A stretch of 64,000 bases of DNA from Antedon mediterranea (lineage: Eukaryota; Echinodermata; Crinoidea; Comatulida; Antedonidae): positions 11,973,001-12,037,000 of the forward strand of contig NC_092674.1 of NCBI RefSeq assembly GCF_964355755.1. The letters run 5' to 3'. The notes beneath the pieces were generated by a model, which was not told the origin of the DNA, did not search any database, and was given only the letters and a program-made list of their open reading frames with translations. Shown here piece by piece: positions 12,501 through 23,489 of the stretch. Position numbers and translations under genes: made by a program. How positions within the stretch are numbered: the stretch's first letter is position 1; every line of letters starts with the position of its first letter.

Positions 12501-14932
12501 TATTTTTTAATTTATTGAATATTAAATTTTAAAATCTCTGTTAAATGAGGAGAAGTATGACAATGCTTAGTCATGTCCATTTGCCGTTCATTTACAGATT
12601 TTGGTGTAACTCTTGGCTATTTCTGAATGTAGACATGTTGAAATTTATTAAATAAGATTTTTTTTAATTTTTCTGTTATTTATTTTTTAATTTATTGAAT
12701 ATTAAATATGAAAATACTATATTTGACGTTACAGACGGGACATTTGAATATCCTATTTATTTCATAAACTATGCATCTTATTACTGTTTTATCAACAGAA
12801 AAGTTACTTTATGTCTTAATAATACATAATCAAGTATTTAATTAAAATTTTGTTGTTTATTAATTTCATGCATTTCAAATTCATAAATGTCCCGTCTGCG
12901 ACATTTTAGATAGTTTTTTTACATTTATTTTAAAAGTAATTATGCAAAAATCTTGATATATTACATTTTCCCCTCCTGAGGACTATATCTCATTAGATTA
13001 TGAACAAATTTTTTGAAAATTTTATATTTTGATGAAAATATCATATTTAAAAAATATATTGTTACGGAATTCATAATTGTCCAGTCGGCAAAATTTTAAT
13101 AGGAGTTTTGGGGTGTTTTTTACATTACAGTTAAAAGTATTGACACCACAATTTAATATTTTGTTTTCTACTTTTAAGAACTATAATGCAATACATTATA
13201 AACAAATATTTTGAAACTTTTTGTAAAAATATCATATTTCCAAAAATTTATTAATGACATAGGCCTGTAGTCATACAAACGAGACAGAATTTTTTTTCAC
13301 GGATGGGACATATCAATTAAATCCTTTTTATTCATAAACCATGCACCTTGTTAAAATGTTTCCACTTAAATATACTGTAGTTTTTATTTCAGTGTCCCGT
13401 CCGCGACGTTTACAAATGTCCCGTCCGTAACGACATAATAAATCATATTAATAAATTTGCAGTTAAAATGTTATAATTAACATTCAGTCATCTAAAACAA
13501 TTATCTGGCAACATAATAATACAAAACAAATGTTAAAATCTCTTTTAAATGAGGAGACGACAATGCGTAAAAGTCATGTCCATTTGCCGTCCAGTCCGCG
13601 ACGCATTCAATTTTCATAATAATTGTTTTTTCTTTTTTTGACTTTCATAATTAACATTCGCCATATATGTATACATTTATTATACTTTGAATCTTGTATT
13701 CTTTTTTATTTCTAAGTTATGTCTAGTTACATTCTCAAAAATGTCCCGTCCGTGACAAAAAAATACTGTACTGTGGAATGCCCCTTAAACACAGTTACCA
13801 TTATGACAAAATGTTTTTTTTTTCATATCTTTTTTAATCACACGTAATGGCTATCATTAATATTATAAATATAAACATTGTTTGCCAGGAACTCAATTAT
13901 AAACTATGGAACGGATACATACGATACACTTGGCTATCGGGCCCAATGTTTAAAACCATCGGGCCCAACGATTAAGACTATCGGGCCCAACGCCTAAGAC
14001 AATCGGGCCAAACGTATAAGACGATCGGGTACATACAAAATTGGGTCGATCGTCTCTATGATGGCCCCGATCAACCTTGGCCCTGACTGATTGTATGTTC
14101 ACCTTTTCTTCAGTTGGCGTTAATAGAGGTTAAATTAATATTTCATTTTCATTATTATTATTCAGTTAGGTTATTACTGTATTTGACGCATCTTTATCGT
14201 CAAAAAGTTACCACACTGTTGTAAAAGTGAAGAGTTTCCAATAAATTATTATTTGTAGTATTCGATTGGGAACTTTCGTTGTCAACGTAAAGATTCGTTG
14301 AGTACTTTTTATATTCGAATTGTAAATTTGTGCTCAACAGAAAGTCATTCGAATAGAAAACGTTGACAACAAAAGCTTTTTCGTTAAGAACAATCTTAAC
14401 GCTCAAAATAATCCTTTAAAGAAGTACTCAACGGAAAAACTGTACTCAACGGTGGAAGTCTAAATCGAATACGACAATTAATATATATAGGCCTAGGGCC
14501 TACAGTATTTATATATTCATATTGTTATCATTTTTATTATGAATTTTGATGTGTGGATTTTCAACTCACGCCAATGCAAGGGCTCTAGGCATTAGTAGAC
14601 CTAGCTAGGCCTAGGCTAGCCGAAGTAATTTTTTAGGCCTAACTAGGCCTACTGTCAGGCTAGCCTAGTTACCTTATTATTTAGTTAGTAGCTCCCCTCC
14701 TTACTTAACCTAGCCTAGGCCCTACCTAGCTAGATAGTAGGCCTAGGCCCTAGCTAGGCTAGGCCAAGTTAGTTAGTAGGGCCTAGCCTAGGCAGGGCCT
14801 AGAGGCTAGACCTATTCCCTAGCTAGGCTAGGCTAGCCTACTTTTTTATTTACTTACCTCTGTTGCAAATCTTGGCGTTATAAAAACAAAAAACAAAATT
14901 ACAATAGCACAACACTGTAAGCCGTAACTCAT
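9544..14932 (-). CDS. CREG1: CREG-like secreted/lysosomal glycoprotein (cellular repressor of E1A-stimulated genes), complete
   Basis: Four exons join in phase: 14858-14932, 11230-11292, 10688-10961 and 9544-9746. They encode 204 residues (human CREG1 is about 220). Residues 1-24 form a signal peptide (MSYGLQCCAIVILFFVFITP). The family blocks follow in order: RPPYTHYAERARYIVHK, then ADWAMLGTTST, GRPFLNPNSICDGP, STGVPYMYASMLDISMKD, SPLCSRLVMFG, FSRHPNMATWPVDHNFVF, and the C-terminal DIWMIDFFGGG followed by YFKAKP. CREG adopts an FMN-binding split-barrel fold that does not bind flavin, and it is secreted or lysosomal. The NST and NNS-type sequons fit a glycoprotein. The stop immediately follows KAKP. 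Intron 1 (11293-14857) is filled with repeats and intron 3 carries a MITE 15 nt from the donor site. Paralogue assignment (CREG1 or CREG2) is inferred. Confidence 0.93.
10525..10673. mobile_element. MITE family M1, copy 2, in CREG intron 3
   Basis: Inverted ends aagctctg and cagagctt, with the same internal strings (aatgtgatgtgctcata, gtcaaactagtttgatagtg) as copy 1. It ends about 15 nt inside the intron from the CREG exon 3 splice donor. Confidence 0.82.
11965..14095. repeat. 2.1-kb composite repeat bracketed by TCGGGCCCAA arrays
   Basis: This fills most of CREG intron 1. The left part (11970-12170) has about five variants of TCGGGCCCAA. The right part (13940-14040) has about five more, with spacers such as cgtataagacgatcgggta. 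The AT-rich interior carries a ~115-bp direct duplication (starting near 12410 and 12588), a second duplicated block (12543-12587 and 13542-13593: taaatgaggag, catgtccatttgccgt), and about nine TGTCCCGTCCGYGAC-like motifs. No protein coding seen. It could be a non-autonomous DNA transposon with subterminal repeats, but a superfamily cannot be named. Confidence 0.65.
14480..14850. repeat. taggcc/ctaggc simple-sequence cluster
   Basis: Dense overlapping AGGCCT, CCTAGG and GCTAGC palindromic hexamers just inside CREG intron 1, next to exon 1. The same words are scattered through the window. It resembles a low-complexity motif expansion rather than a transposon. Confidence 0.6.
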
Positions 14933-15455
14933 CCTTTTTTCTATTAACTACAACTTTATTTCGTCAAAACATAAACGTCACCAAACTAGGCTAGGCTGCC
15001 TCCTCTATTCTTCTTCACACAACACAAACGCACAGCTAGCAGCAGCGGGAATCGATCTGCTTCTTTGTTGCGTGCCAGCGTTGCCAGCGATAAAATTTAA
15101 ATTATGCCGTATCCTGTTTCAAATAATGCCAGATTGGGAAAAATAATGCCAGATCCCCAAAATTTGGCCCTAAACAGCGCCACCAACGGTTGTATGTCTA
15201 ATAAACGTTTGTAAAACCCCAACTGACACAAAATAGGGCCTAAATTGTATCCCTATGTCGTTCAAAAATTGTATTTTTAGTTTTGTGAGTAATAACTAAT
15301 AATTCTAAAAATATCTGGGGTGCGAAAATGGTAATTGCAAATGAAACAAACACCAACCCACGAACCCTTCTCCCCCCACCCCCAAAAAACCTGTTACAGC
15401 CATGGAAATTTAGAATTTTTGAGCTGAAATATGAGAGCTGCTCGATCTTTGCACT

Positions 15456-16227
15456 TAATTTCAAATATGAAAGGATCTTAGCCCACCATAATTAGAAAAT
15501 GGCAATTATAATTTAAAATAGGAAATAAAAATATATATTAAGTGTCTCCAGGACCTCAGCCCCACCATGGTTGATAAGAGAATTTTTTAAAATGCTGATT
15601 TAAATGCCACTTAATTTAAAATATGAAATAAAAATATATTTATTAGTGTCTCCAGGATCTTAGCCCACCATAGTTCAAAAATGGCAATTATAATTGAAAA
15701 TAGGAAATCAAAATACTGTATATATTAAGTGTCTCCAGGACCTCAGCCCCACCATGGTTGGGACTGGAGGTACAAAAATTTGGAAAAATAGAGCTGCTCA
15801 ATGGCCGGAAATGGCACTTAATTTCAGATATGAAATAAAAATATATTTAATAGTACCTCCAGGATCTTAGCCCACCATAGTTCGAAAATGGCAATTATAA
15901 TTTAAAATAGGAAATAAAAATATATATTAAGTGTCTCCATGACCTCAGCCCCACCATGGTTGGGACTGGAGGTACAAAAATTTGGAAAAATAGAGCTGCT
16001 CAATGGGCGGAAATGGCACTTAATTTCAAATATGAAATAAAAATATATTTAGTAGTACCTCCAGGATCTTAGCCCATCATAGTTTTGAAAATGGCAATTA
16101 TAATTTAAAATAGGAAATAAAAATATATATTAAGTGTCTCCATGACCTCAGCCCCACCATGGTTGGTGGGGGTGAGGTAAAAAAAATGGAAAAATAGAGC
16201 TGCTCGATGGGCGGAAATGGCACTTAA
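15456..16227. repeat. ~200-bp tandem repeat, left portion
   Basis: Units contain aagtgtctccaggacctcag, ccccaccatggttg, tagagctgctcaatgg, and ggatcttagcccaccatag. The gtgtctcca landmark occurs near 15544, 15730, 15931 and 16134, giving a period of about 190-203 bp. The array is interrupted by the TTAA element starting at 16228 and resumes, more diverged, at 18118. Confidence 0.88.
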
Positions 16228-18117
16228 AGATGTATTGTCCCTTGAAACACAAAAAAATGAAGGTCAAAATATTCTAAATTTAAAGTGGCCATATCAAAGT
16301 AATATTAAAGTTATTCACTTTAAGTCGAAAATTTGAGCCAAAAACAACAAGTTTACGTAATTAACAGGTAAATTAGTTTGATTACATTTCATCTGGAAAA
16401 TCGTCACGAGCGAAAGTAAACAAAGATTTCAAACCATGAGTACGCATTATGCATATGCTAAATTAGGATTGTTTACAACTCGTCACGGTTAAGAAGGTAT
16501 TTTCACACAGATCATGAGGAAGTTTTATGATTATGCATACAGAGTAGCCAAACAAGCGCGTTTCATTATGGGATATGTTTTGATTGAAAACTTTGACTGG
16601 AATTCAAAGTTATTTTTTAAACAAAAAAACGTACGAAAGCCCATTAATGCCATTTTAAGTATATGTTTTTTGAACGTAATCCGTTCTAACGAATTAGTAA
16701 TTCGTTTGAACGGATTTATAATCTGTTCAAACGAATTAGTAATCCGTTCAAACGAATTGCAACATATACAACAAGTGCCATTTAAAGTATATGTTGTAAT
16801 TCGTTTAAACGGATTACTAATCCGTTCAAACGAATTACTAATTTGTTTAAACGGATTACTAATTTGTTCAAACGAATTACTAATTCGTTCAAACGAATTA
16901 CTAATTTGTTTAAACGGATTACTAATTTGTTTAAACGAATTAATAATTTGTTTTCGTTCAAACGAATTAGTAATCCGTTTAAACAAATTAATAATTTGTT
17001 TAAACAAATTAATAATTTGTTTAAACGGATTACTAATTCGTTTAAACGAATTAGTAATTCGTTTAAACAGATTAGTAATCCGTTTAAACAAATTACTAAT
17101 CCGTTTGGACGGATTCCTAATTCGTTTGAACAGATTATTAATCTGTTTAAACAAATTATTAATTCGTTTGAACGGATTAGTAATCTGTTCAAACGAATTA
17201 GTAATCCGTTCAAACCAATTGCAACATATACAACAAGTGCCATTTAAAGAATATGTTGTAATTCGTTTGAACGGATTACTAATCTGTTCAAACGAATTAC
17301 TAATTTGTTTAAACAGATTAATAATCTGTTAAAACGAATTAGGAATCCGTTCAAACGGATTAGTAATTTTTTTAAACGGATTACTAATTTGTTCAAACGA
17401 ATTACTAATTCGTTCTAATCTGTTTGAACAAATTAGTAATTCGTTCTAACGAATTAGTAATCCGTTTGAACAAATTATTAATTTGTTTAAACAAATTAAT
17501 AATTTGTTTAAACGGATTACTAATTCGTTCAAACGAATTGCTAATTTGTTCAAACAGATTAGTAATCCGTTTAAACAAATTATTAATTTGTTTAAACAAA
17601 TTATTAATTCGTTTAAACGGATTACTTATTCGTTTGAACGAATTAGTAATTCGTTTGAACGGATTACTAATCCGTTTAAACAAATTAGTAATTCGTTTGA
17701 ACGAATTAGTAATCCGTTTAAACAAATTAGTAATTCGTTTGAACGGATTAGTAATCCGTTTGAACAAATTAGTAATCCGTTTAAACAAATTAGTAATTTG
17801 TTTGAACGGATTAGTAATCCGTTCAAACGAATTACAACATATACTTTAAATGGCACTTGTTGTATATGTTGCAATTCGTTTGAACGGATTACTAATTCGT
17901 TTGAACAGATTATTAATTCGTTAGAACGGATTACGTTCGAAAAAGCATATACTTAAAATGGCATTAATGGGCTTTCTGTATTTCAGTTAAAATTTTTTTT
18001 TTCCGAAAAATTTTTGGTGATAGTTAATAACTATTATGATACTTCAAAATGACCCACCTTTTTTCGAAATCTATTATTTTTTATTTTTTTGGAATTAATC
18101 AAAGGGACAATACATCT
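16228..18117. mobile_element. TTAA-flanked non-autonomous DNA element containing a foldback insertion
   Basis: TTAA duplications lie at 16224-16227 and 18118-18121, and the inverted ends are AGATGTATTGTCCC. The outer ~400 bp on the left and ~140 bp on the right match the 328-865 element in inverse orientation. Positions 16635-17976 are absent from that copy. There is no transposase gene, so mobilisation would need a piggyBac-type transposase in trans. Long open frames across it are artefacts of the array. Confidence 0.85.
16635..17976. repeat. Foldback element: palindromic 21-bp tandem array with inverted outer arms
   Basis: The outer arms gaaagcccattaatgccatt and aatggcattaatgggctttc are inverse copies that continue through ttttaagtatatg. 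Between them are roughly 55-60 copies of a 21-bp unit such as attactaattcgtttaaacg, itself nearly palindromic around GTTTAAAC or GTTCGAAC-like cores. A ~43-bp spacer (caacatatacaacaagtgcc, then atttaaagtatatgttg) interrupts the array at about 16758, 17220 and, inverted, 17834. Because 21 is divisible by three and the unit is self-complementary, stop-free frames with heptad repeats appear on both strands. These are not genes. Confidence 0.9.
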
Positions 18118-18300
18118 TTAATATTAAATAAAAATTACCTCGCCCACATGGTCACTACTGGGGCTGAGAGGTGAAGAACATTTGGAAAAATAGGGTTGCT
18201 ACGACGATGCAAATGGAACATAATTTGAAATATGGAAAGCAAATTCTTTTTAAAATTAGAGCTTCTAATTAGTTACTAGAAATTGCCATTTCAAGGGTTG
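18118..18300. repeat. ~200-bp tandem repeat, right remnant
   Basis: This resumes the array interrupted at 16228. It carries diverged versions of the unit landmarks, for example tggaaaaatagggttgct and ataatttgaaatatgg. Confidence 0.65.
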
Positions 18301-20314
18301 GGGTAGAGGTGCGGCCACTTATAATTATGAACTGAAACATCAAAACCCCTTTCATAATGTTTTCGTTCAATTGTCTCTATATCTGGGGATCCAATAACCT
18401 GCATGGTCTCTGAAATAGAGCAACATAATTGGCCAATAGCTCAGCCTCTTCAGATTTGTTGTGCTGCCTATATCGCACACACGGTAGTTTTCGAGCAGTC
18501 TTCCTATCCGAAGAGTCTATTTAAGTCCGAAACAAAAGGATGGAAGAACTATTGTACGGAAAACCCGAACAGATCTGTTTTGTACAATATGATTTTGTGT
18601 AAGGTGATATGTATTAAATTGCAAGATTAAACAAAATATTTTATTTTTGTTCTGTGGTATATTATTTTTTTGGTTGTTCAAAAAACACAAAATTATGCCA
18701 GATTATGCTAAAAACGGCTACATAATGCCGCGGCATTATGCCAGATGCCGTGGGCCTCTAAATAATGCCAAAAAGCATAATAATGCCAGAAATGGCAACT
18801 ATGTTGCGTGCGGTGTTTTGTTTTCGTTGTGTTCTGTCACGTGCCGATGATTCTTGCCAGAGCTAGCTTTCCTTTTTTTACTGCTGCCCTCAGCAGTAAA
18901 ACTACAAAACTAGCAAACTAACCAGAATTGTAGTAAAGAGGGTGAGCTCGCTTCGCTCGCTCCCCCTCTAGGAAGTGTAGACAATGGTTCTCGGAATGAT
19001 AATGTTCTCCTTATACGTTTTCTGTCGGTTACCATTATTGAAAATGCTTGACATTCGTAAAACTAAAACTACTTTGTTCCACAGTGTTTTAGATGATTAA
19101 TAACATTTTAAAGTATAGTTTTTATTGTTTGGTAGGGCCCTTTGAGGAGGCGGAGGTCATTTGAGGGAGGTGCTTATTCGAGGGATATGTACATTTTTTA
19201 GTTTTAATAATATGGTAACATTTATAATCAAATGAAATCCTCTAATAGATATGAAAAGTGCTAAAAAAGAATAACAAATGCTTGGTAAATTGTAGATAAC
19301 AGTGCGGTGAATTCTACTACAAATAGGCCTAGCCTAGTATAATTGTGTTATTATAAATATGTGGATGGACGTTTATTAGATAGTTGGGTTGGGGGGGGGG
19401 GGTTATTATTCAAAGTGATGTTTTATTGGAGAGGCGTTTATTCAAATGAATACCATCCTAATAATTATTAATACATTATTTAATTTAATCATCTTTTGAA
19501 ACTAACTGACGTGACAGAGTGGGCCCAAGAAGAAGACACGGCTTGCAACATGGGCAGACATCTCGGTCCTAACGGGACACATGAAGATAGCCTACAGTTA
19601 TTCCTGCAAGCTTACTCAATAAAACTCAGCTATCGGGATTTCACTCGAAAAATGTCTTATCATCAAATCTCCCTATGTAATTTTATAATACTATTCCCCA
19701 CAATATATTCTGATTCTTTATGGCGTATATTTAATTTGATCTTTATTAATTTGCAGTATAATTCCTATTATTTAACTACTGTACCTTCACACACGCGCGG
19801 TATGTTTTAAAATAAACAAAAAACTGAAATGGCTATGATTAATGGCCAAGATTTTTTTTTCGTCTTTCAAAGAGACACTGTATTGATTGAGGGAAAGTGC
19901 CTGTTTCCAGTCACCTTTAGGGTCAAATCTATTATTTTAACTGCTCCCTTGTGTTTAAAAGAGAGAAAATATTTGAAACTAAGGTTGTTGCAAGGTGAAC
20001 TTATCTTAAACCCGGAAATTACTTTGACCGGGAAGAATTGAAATTGAGAGGAAAATCTAATGTTGAAATCATAAATGTTGTTAAAAAACTCTTTATAATA
20101 TCTTCCTAAGATATAAATATGGAACAATAGCGTCGGCGTGAACACTAATGTTATCAAATCTACGTTTCGCAGTACATCTCGGATAGATAAGGTAGGTACA
20201 AGGCGGAGATTTGTACCGAAGTTTTTGCATTGTGCTCGCCTATGTCAGAATTAACCATAATTTATATATAGATACATTATTGAAGTATTTCAATTATTTC
20301 TGGTAAGGGGATAT
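18301..20314. other. Intergenic, no gene seen
   Basis: Contains an ATAATGCCAGA-rich patch (about 18690-18800) resembling one at 15100-15170, a perfect 11-bp stem with a 4-nt loop at 18878-18903 (ttttactgctg / cagcagtaaaa), and a poly-G run near 19390. Short open frames at 18403-18850 and 19496-20157 have no family resemblance or splice context and were not called. Confidence 0.5.
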
Positions 20315-20985
20315 AGACTAGGCTATGAATGAGGTAGGTGCCACCCGGAGAGGTAGAAATTCTCATATGACTTTTCTAGACCAGTTTTTTCTGGGGAATC
20401 CAAATATATTGGGTAAACGGGCTGTAACCTGAGAACTTTCGCGTGAGGGCGCTTTTTTCAAAATGGCTGCCAGTTACAGTAGACTATGATATCTTGGCAA
20501 CCACTGGTCATAGAGAGTTGATTTTTGTGTCAAATTGTTCGGAATGTACATGTTCCTATTTGATGTAATAGAACATTTTGTCAGAAAATGGCCGGAAATA
20601 CCTCTATTGACCTTTGACCCAATATCTAACAGATATCATATCTTCGTAACTACTCGACACAGAAAGTTGTAATTGGTGTCAAACTCTCCAGAATAAAGAT
20701 GTTTATATTCAAACTAATAGAACATTATCTGTAAAAATGACCGGAAATAACGTTACTGACCTTTGACCCAAAATGCAAGACATTTCTCCCATCTGATCAC
20801 GTTAATCTTGTCAATTAATTCATTTTGTGCCAATTGGAGGTTGACATTCTCATATTATTTTCTGGACCAGTTTTTCATGTGCAATCCGAATATATGAGAT
20901 AAATAAGCCATAACAAGGCCAAGAATTTAATTCTCTTTTACTACATAAATGCTTCCCTTTAGTGTTTCAGACTGTATGTCGTGTA

Positions 20986-22450
20986 TTAATCTTCAAGATC
21001 GCTCACATCACTGCAATCTGAAAAGTCTTCATATTCATTATGTGTAAACAGTTCCTGGACATCAGTGGGAATCACTGTCTCAATCCATTTAGGCTCCATT
21101 TGTTCGTTCCATCCATTGTGTGTACTGTTGTTGACAAAATCATTGACGTCTGCTGATTGCCATTCTTTAGTAATGAAGTTTGCTCTAAGTATATGAAACT
21201 CAAGGGTCTGCTGACATAGTGGCAGTAATGATATATCTGTAATCTTGTTGTGTCTGGAAAACTTTCTGTTGAAGGTATCATATCTTGCTTGATTTACACT
21301 TTTCCCCTTCACTCCATACAATAGTGAAACATACTCTTCAAATTCCTCATACAACTCTCTTGATGGAACATCTGACACTCCAAGGTTGCAGAATGCGTCA
21401 ACAAATTTTGCTTTTGATTCCAGAAGCTTCCAGCAGGTACGTTTTCCTTTCCGAAAGAAAGCGGAGTTATAAGCGTTACATGTGAAAGCATGGAATCCAA
21501 TAAGGAATGATTTCTGCGCTTTTGTTAAATCAATGTCACTCAATTTCAGTACCTTTCGGTATTTCCCAGTGTTTGTATCAATAATTACCCTCTGCCCATC
21601 ATCTATGATGAGATAGTGCAATGACTGGAATATCAATGTCTCCAGAATGGGAACGAATTATTGCTACGCCTTGATTGTTATTTGTTAAAGCATGCTTTGC
21701 ATGCAGGATGACTTTTGTGTAGGCTTCTTCTTCCGGCTACTATTAAGCTCCGGAACCAATACAACATCTCAGTTAGTAACGTAGATGCATTCTTTGTACG
21801 ATGAAAAGTAGGTAACATCAATCCTCATATCTGTTAGAATGCTTTCTTTCTTTGACACTAGTACACAGCGAATAAGCTCAATCAATCTGGTCTTGTTCTC
21901 GCCGTTGGCAAGGAAATTGTTGAAATCACGGCCAACTTTGATATTGTTGAGCTTACAATTACTTTTGGTGCAATACCGCGTATGTTTCTCTCAACAGACT
22001 TAATGCTTTTTGGCAGGTATGCATCGGTAACAATATCAACACGCTTGTATCCTTTAGGGATGCTGTTGAAAACCTTTGCTACAAGATCCTCGTACGTATC
22101 AGGGTAAGATGTAAATGTTCTGATTAATGCCATCAAGTCAACAACATAGGCAATGACAGTAGCCTTTGCTGGCAGTGCCCGACCAGGATCTATAACATCT
22201 GTTGAACTTTCGATGAGAATTTCCATTAGGACACTTTTCTGAGTTGTTCGTCTTGTCCCATCTGCATTAGCAAGGCTTAGCGGGACAGGGGTAAGTGGAT
22301 ACTCAAAGGCTTTCTTAAAGTCAATTATTCTACCATGCTTTGTTGAGGTGGCAAGAAGCTTTCCTAAAACATCCCGATTAGCTTATATTACTTTTACTTT
22401 CCCATTTGCCTTGATTTCTAGTTTCTTCCCACTATTCGAAAATAAAGTGA
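20986..22450 (-). pseudogene. Decayed multicopy invertebrate gene, minus-strand copy
   Basis: Reading leftward, the spacer gives ANRDVLGKLLATSTKHG, YPLTPVPLSLANADGT, and then the 21882-22226 segment with DVIDPGRALPAKATVIAYVV and SIPKGYKRVDIVTDAYLPKS. The arm adds NKTRLIELIRCVLVSKKES, SSQEEA and the 216-residue frame 20986-21636 ending DCSDVSDLED. The frame is broken at several points, including a stop near 22384 and a break near 21650. The pattern, with an EEADTKxxxHAKHA block before a hydrophobic IICS-like strand, belongs to a large family of uncharacterised, heavily duplicated metazoan proteins. I suspect a PIN/FEN-like fold but cannot show it. Function is not assigned. Confidence 0.6.
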
Positions 22451-22454
22451 GATG

Positions 22455-23489
22455 ATGTTATGGATCCTGGTCGAGCACTGCGAGAAACAGACGCGGTATT
22501 GCACCAAAAGTAATTGTAAGCTCAAAAATATCAAAGTTGCCCCGTGATTTCAACAATTTCCTTGCCAACGGCGAGAACAAGACCAGATTGATTGAGCTTA
22601 TTCGCTGTGTACTAGTGTCAAAGAAAGAAAGCATTCTAACAGATATGAGGAGTGATGTTATTTACTTTTCATCGTACAAAGAATGCATCTACGTTACTAA
22701 ACTGAGATGTTGTATTGGTTCCGGAGCTTAATAGTAGCCAAGAAGAAGCCGACACGAAAGTCATCCTGCATGCAAAGCATGCTTTAACAAATAACAATCA
22801 AGGCGTAGCAATAATTTGTTCCCATTCTGGAGACATTGACATTCCAGTCATTTCACTATCTCATTTCATAGATGATGGGCAGAGGGTAATTATTGATACA
22901 AACACTGGGAAATACCGAAATGTACTGAAATTGAGTGACATTGATTTAACAAAAGCGCAGAAATCATCCCTTATTGGATTCCATGCTTTCACAGGTAACG
23001 AGTATAACTCCGCTTTCGTTCGGAAAGGAAAACGTACCTGCTGGAAGCTTCTGGAATCAAAAGCAACATTTTGTTGACACATTCTGCAACCTTGGAGTGT
23101 CAGATGTTCCATCAAAAGAGTTGTATGAGGAACTTGAAGAGTATGTTTCACCATTGTATGGAGTGAAGGGGAAAAGTGTAAATCAAGCAAGATATGATAT
23201 CTTCAACAGAAAGTTTTCCAGACACAACAAGATTACAGATATATCATTACTGCCACTATGTCAGCAGACCCTTGAGTTTCATATACTTAGAGCAAACTTC
23301 ATTACTAAAGAATGGCAATCAGCAGACGTCAATGATTTTGTCAACAACAGTACACACAATGGATGGAACGAACAAATGGAGCCTAAATGGATTGAGACAG
23401 TGATGCCCACTGATGTCCAGGAACTGTTTACACATAATGAATATGAAGACTTTTCAGATTGCAGTGATGTGAGCGATCTTGAAGATTAA
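22455..23489 (+). pseudogene. Decayed multicopy invertebrate gene, inverted plus-strand copy
   Basis: This is the inverse of the left-arm coding region. It runs from a DVMDPGRALRE remnant near 22455 through NKTRLIELIRCVLVSKKES and SSQEEADTKVILHAKHA to the same C-terminus DCSDVSDLED at 23489. Relative to the minus-strand copy it has lost the segment between DPGRAL and the RGIAPKVIV region. It is also split by a stop and frameshift near 22725 and by a frameshift near 23070. The two copies are head to head and differ by only scattered substitutions in the overlap. Confidence 0.6.

Noticed and set aside
16514-17956. Several long open frames on both strands (up to 272 residues) with heptad-like repeats
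   Set aside because: They follow the 21-bp palindromic tandem unit in every frame and on both strands. There are no splice or start signals, and the repeat explains them fully.
18403-18850. Two ORFs of 75 and 67 residues
   Set aside because: No homology recognised. One overlaps the ATAATGCC-rich patch, and there is no promoter or splice context.
19496-20157. Overlapping ORFs on both strands (70-104 residues)
   Set aside because: AT-rich chance frames without recognisable motifs, located just outside the palindrome.
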